This document shows positions 22,382 to 22,404 of a stretch of 22,404 nt of DNA, in pieces; positions within the stretch are counted from its first letter, which is position 1, and every line of letters begins with the position of its first letter. The notes beneath the pieces are model-generated. The model was not told the origin of the DNA. It saw nothing but the letters and a program-made list of their open reading frames with translations, and searched no databases. A program made the position numbers and the translations under genes. Source of the stretch: SFHK01 sp045538305 (GTDB taxonomy: Bacteria; Bacillota; Clostridia; Christensenellales; Aristaeellaceae); the NCBI GenBank assembly GCA_045538305.1, contig JAZSRC010000072.1, positions 1-22,404 of the forward strand, in the 5' to 3' direction.

Positions 22382-22404
22382 CGGAGAGGCTTTATGCCTC
22401 TCCG
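22382..22404 (+). terminator. Hairpin after the binding-protein gene (at window edge)
   Basis: CGGAGAGGC (22382-22390) and GCCTCTCCG (22396-22404) form a perfect nine-base stem with a TTTAT loop, ending exactly at the window edge. It is probably a terminator or attenuator, but a following T run cannot be seen. Confidence 0.65.

Noticed and set aside
1..22404. CRISPR array, tRNA, rRNA or complete insertion sequence
   Set aside because: No regularly spaced repeats, cloverleaf with conserved TTC arm, rRNA motifs or transposase with terminal repeats were seen.

Overview
The window looks like a chromosome segment from a Gram-positive anaerobe of the class Clostridia, probably a gut or rumen carbohydrate user. 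The reasons are strong AGGAGG-type ribosome sites, consensus sigma-A promoters, roughly half GC, a GPH sugar symporter, a CUT1-type sugar ABC transporter without its own ATPase, and several intracellular glycosidases. The assignment to Clostridia is inference; no marker gene is present.

Layout. (1) 1-229 is the 3' end of a group II intron on the plus strand, with domain V, domain VI and the bulged branch-point A; its upstream part is outside the window. (2) 230-650 is gene-poor and carries minus-strand reading-frame remnants. (3) 687-2654 encodes a GH42 beta-galactosidase from a clear promoter. (4) 3118-6302 holds two genes of unknown function: a multi-pass membrane protein ending in a zinc ribbon, and an exported coiled-coil protein. 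(5) 6386-8902 (minus) is codBA, cytosine permease and deaminase, divergent from an acetamidase/formamidase-family gene (9125-10024); together they look like an ammonia-scavenging unit. (6) 10087-11433 (minus) is a GPH-family sugar symporter, divergent from a tight operon of a GH13 alpha-glucosidase (frameshifted in this sequence), an M42 aminopeptidase and a GH3 beta-glucosidase (11570-16704). (7) 16764-17666 (minus) is an EamA-family transporter, divergent from an IclR-type regulator (17885-18664). (8) 18865-22367 is an ABC sugar-uptake operon: two permeases and a solute-binding protein with strongly biased codons, ending at a hairpin on the window edge.

How it works together. The symporter and the ABC system would import oligosaccharides, and the glycosidases would cleave them in the cytoplasm. 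The IclR regulator sits directly upstream of the ABC operon and may control it and its own divergent promoter. Three promoters (GH42, amidase and the symporter/GH13 divergent region) have TTCAAT/ATTGAA-type inverted repeats overlapping their -35 boxes, which may mark a shared repressor.

The most unfamiliar content is the two-gene unit at 3118-6302. The most concrete anomaly is the single-base frameshift near 11774 that splits the GH13 gene. No tRNA, rRNA, CRISPR array or complete insertion sequence was seen.
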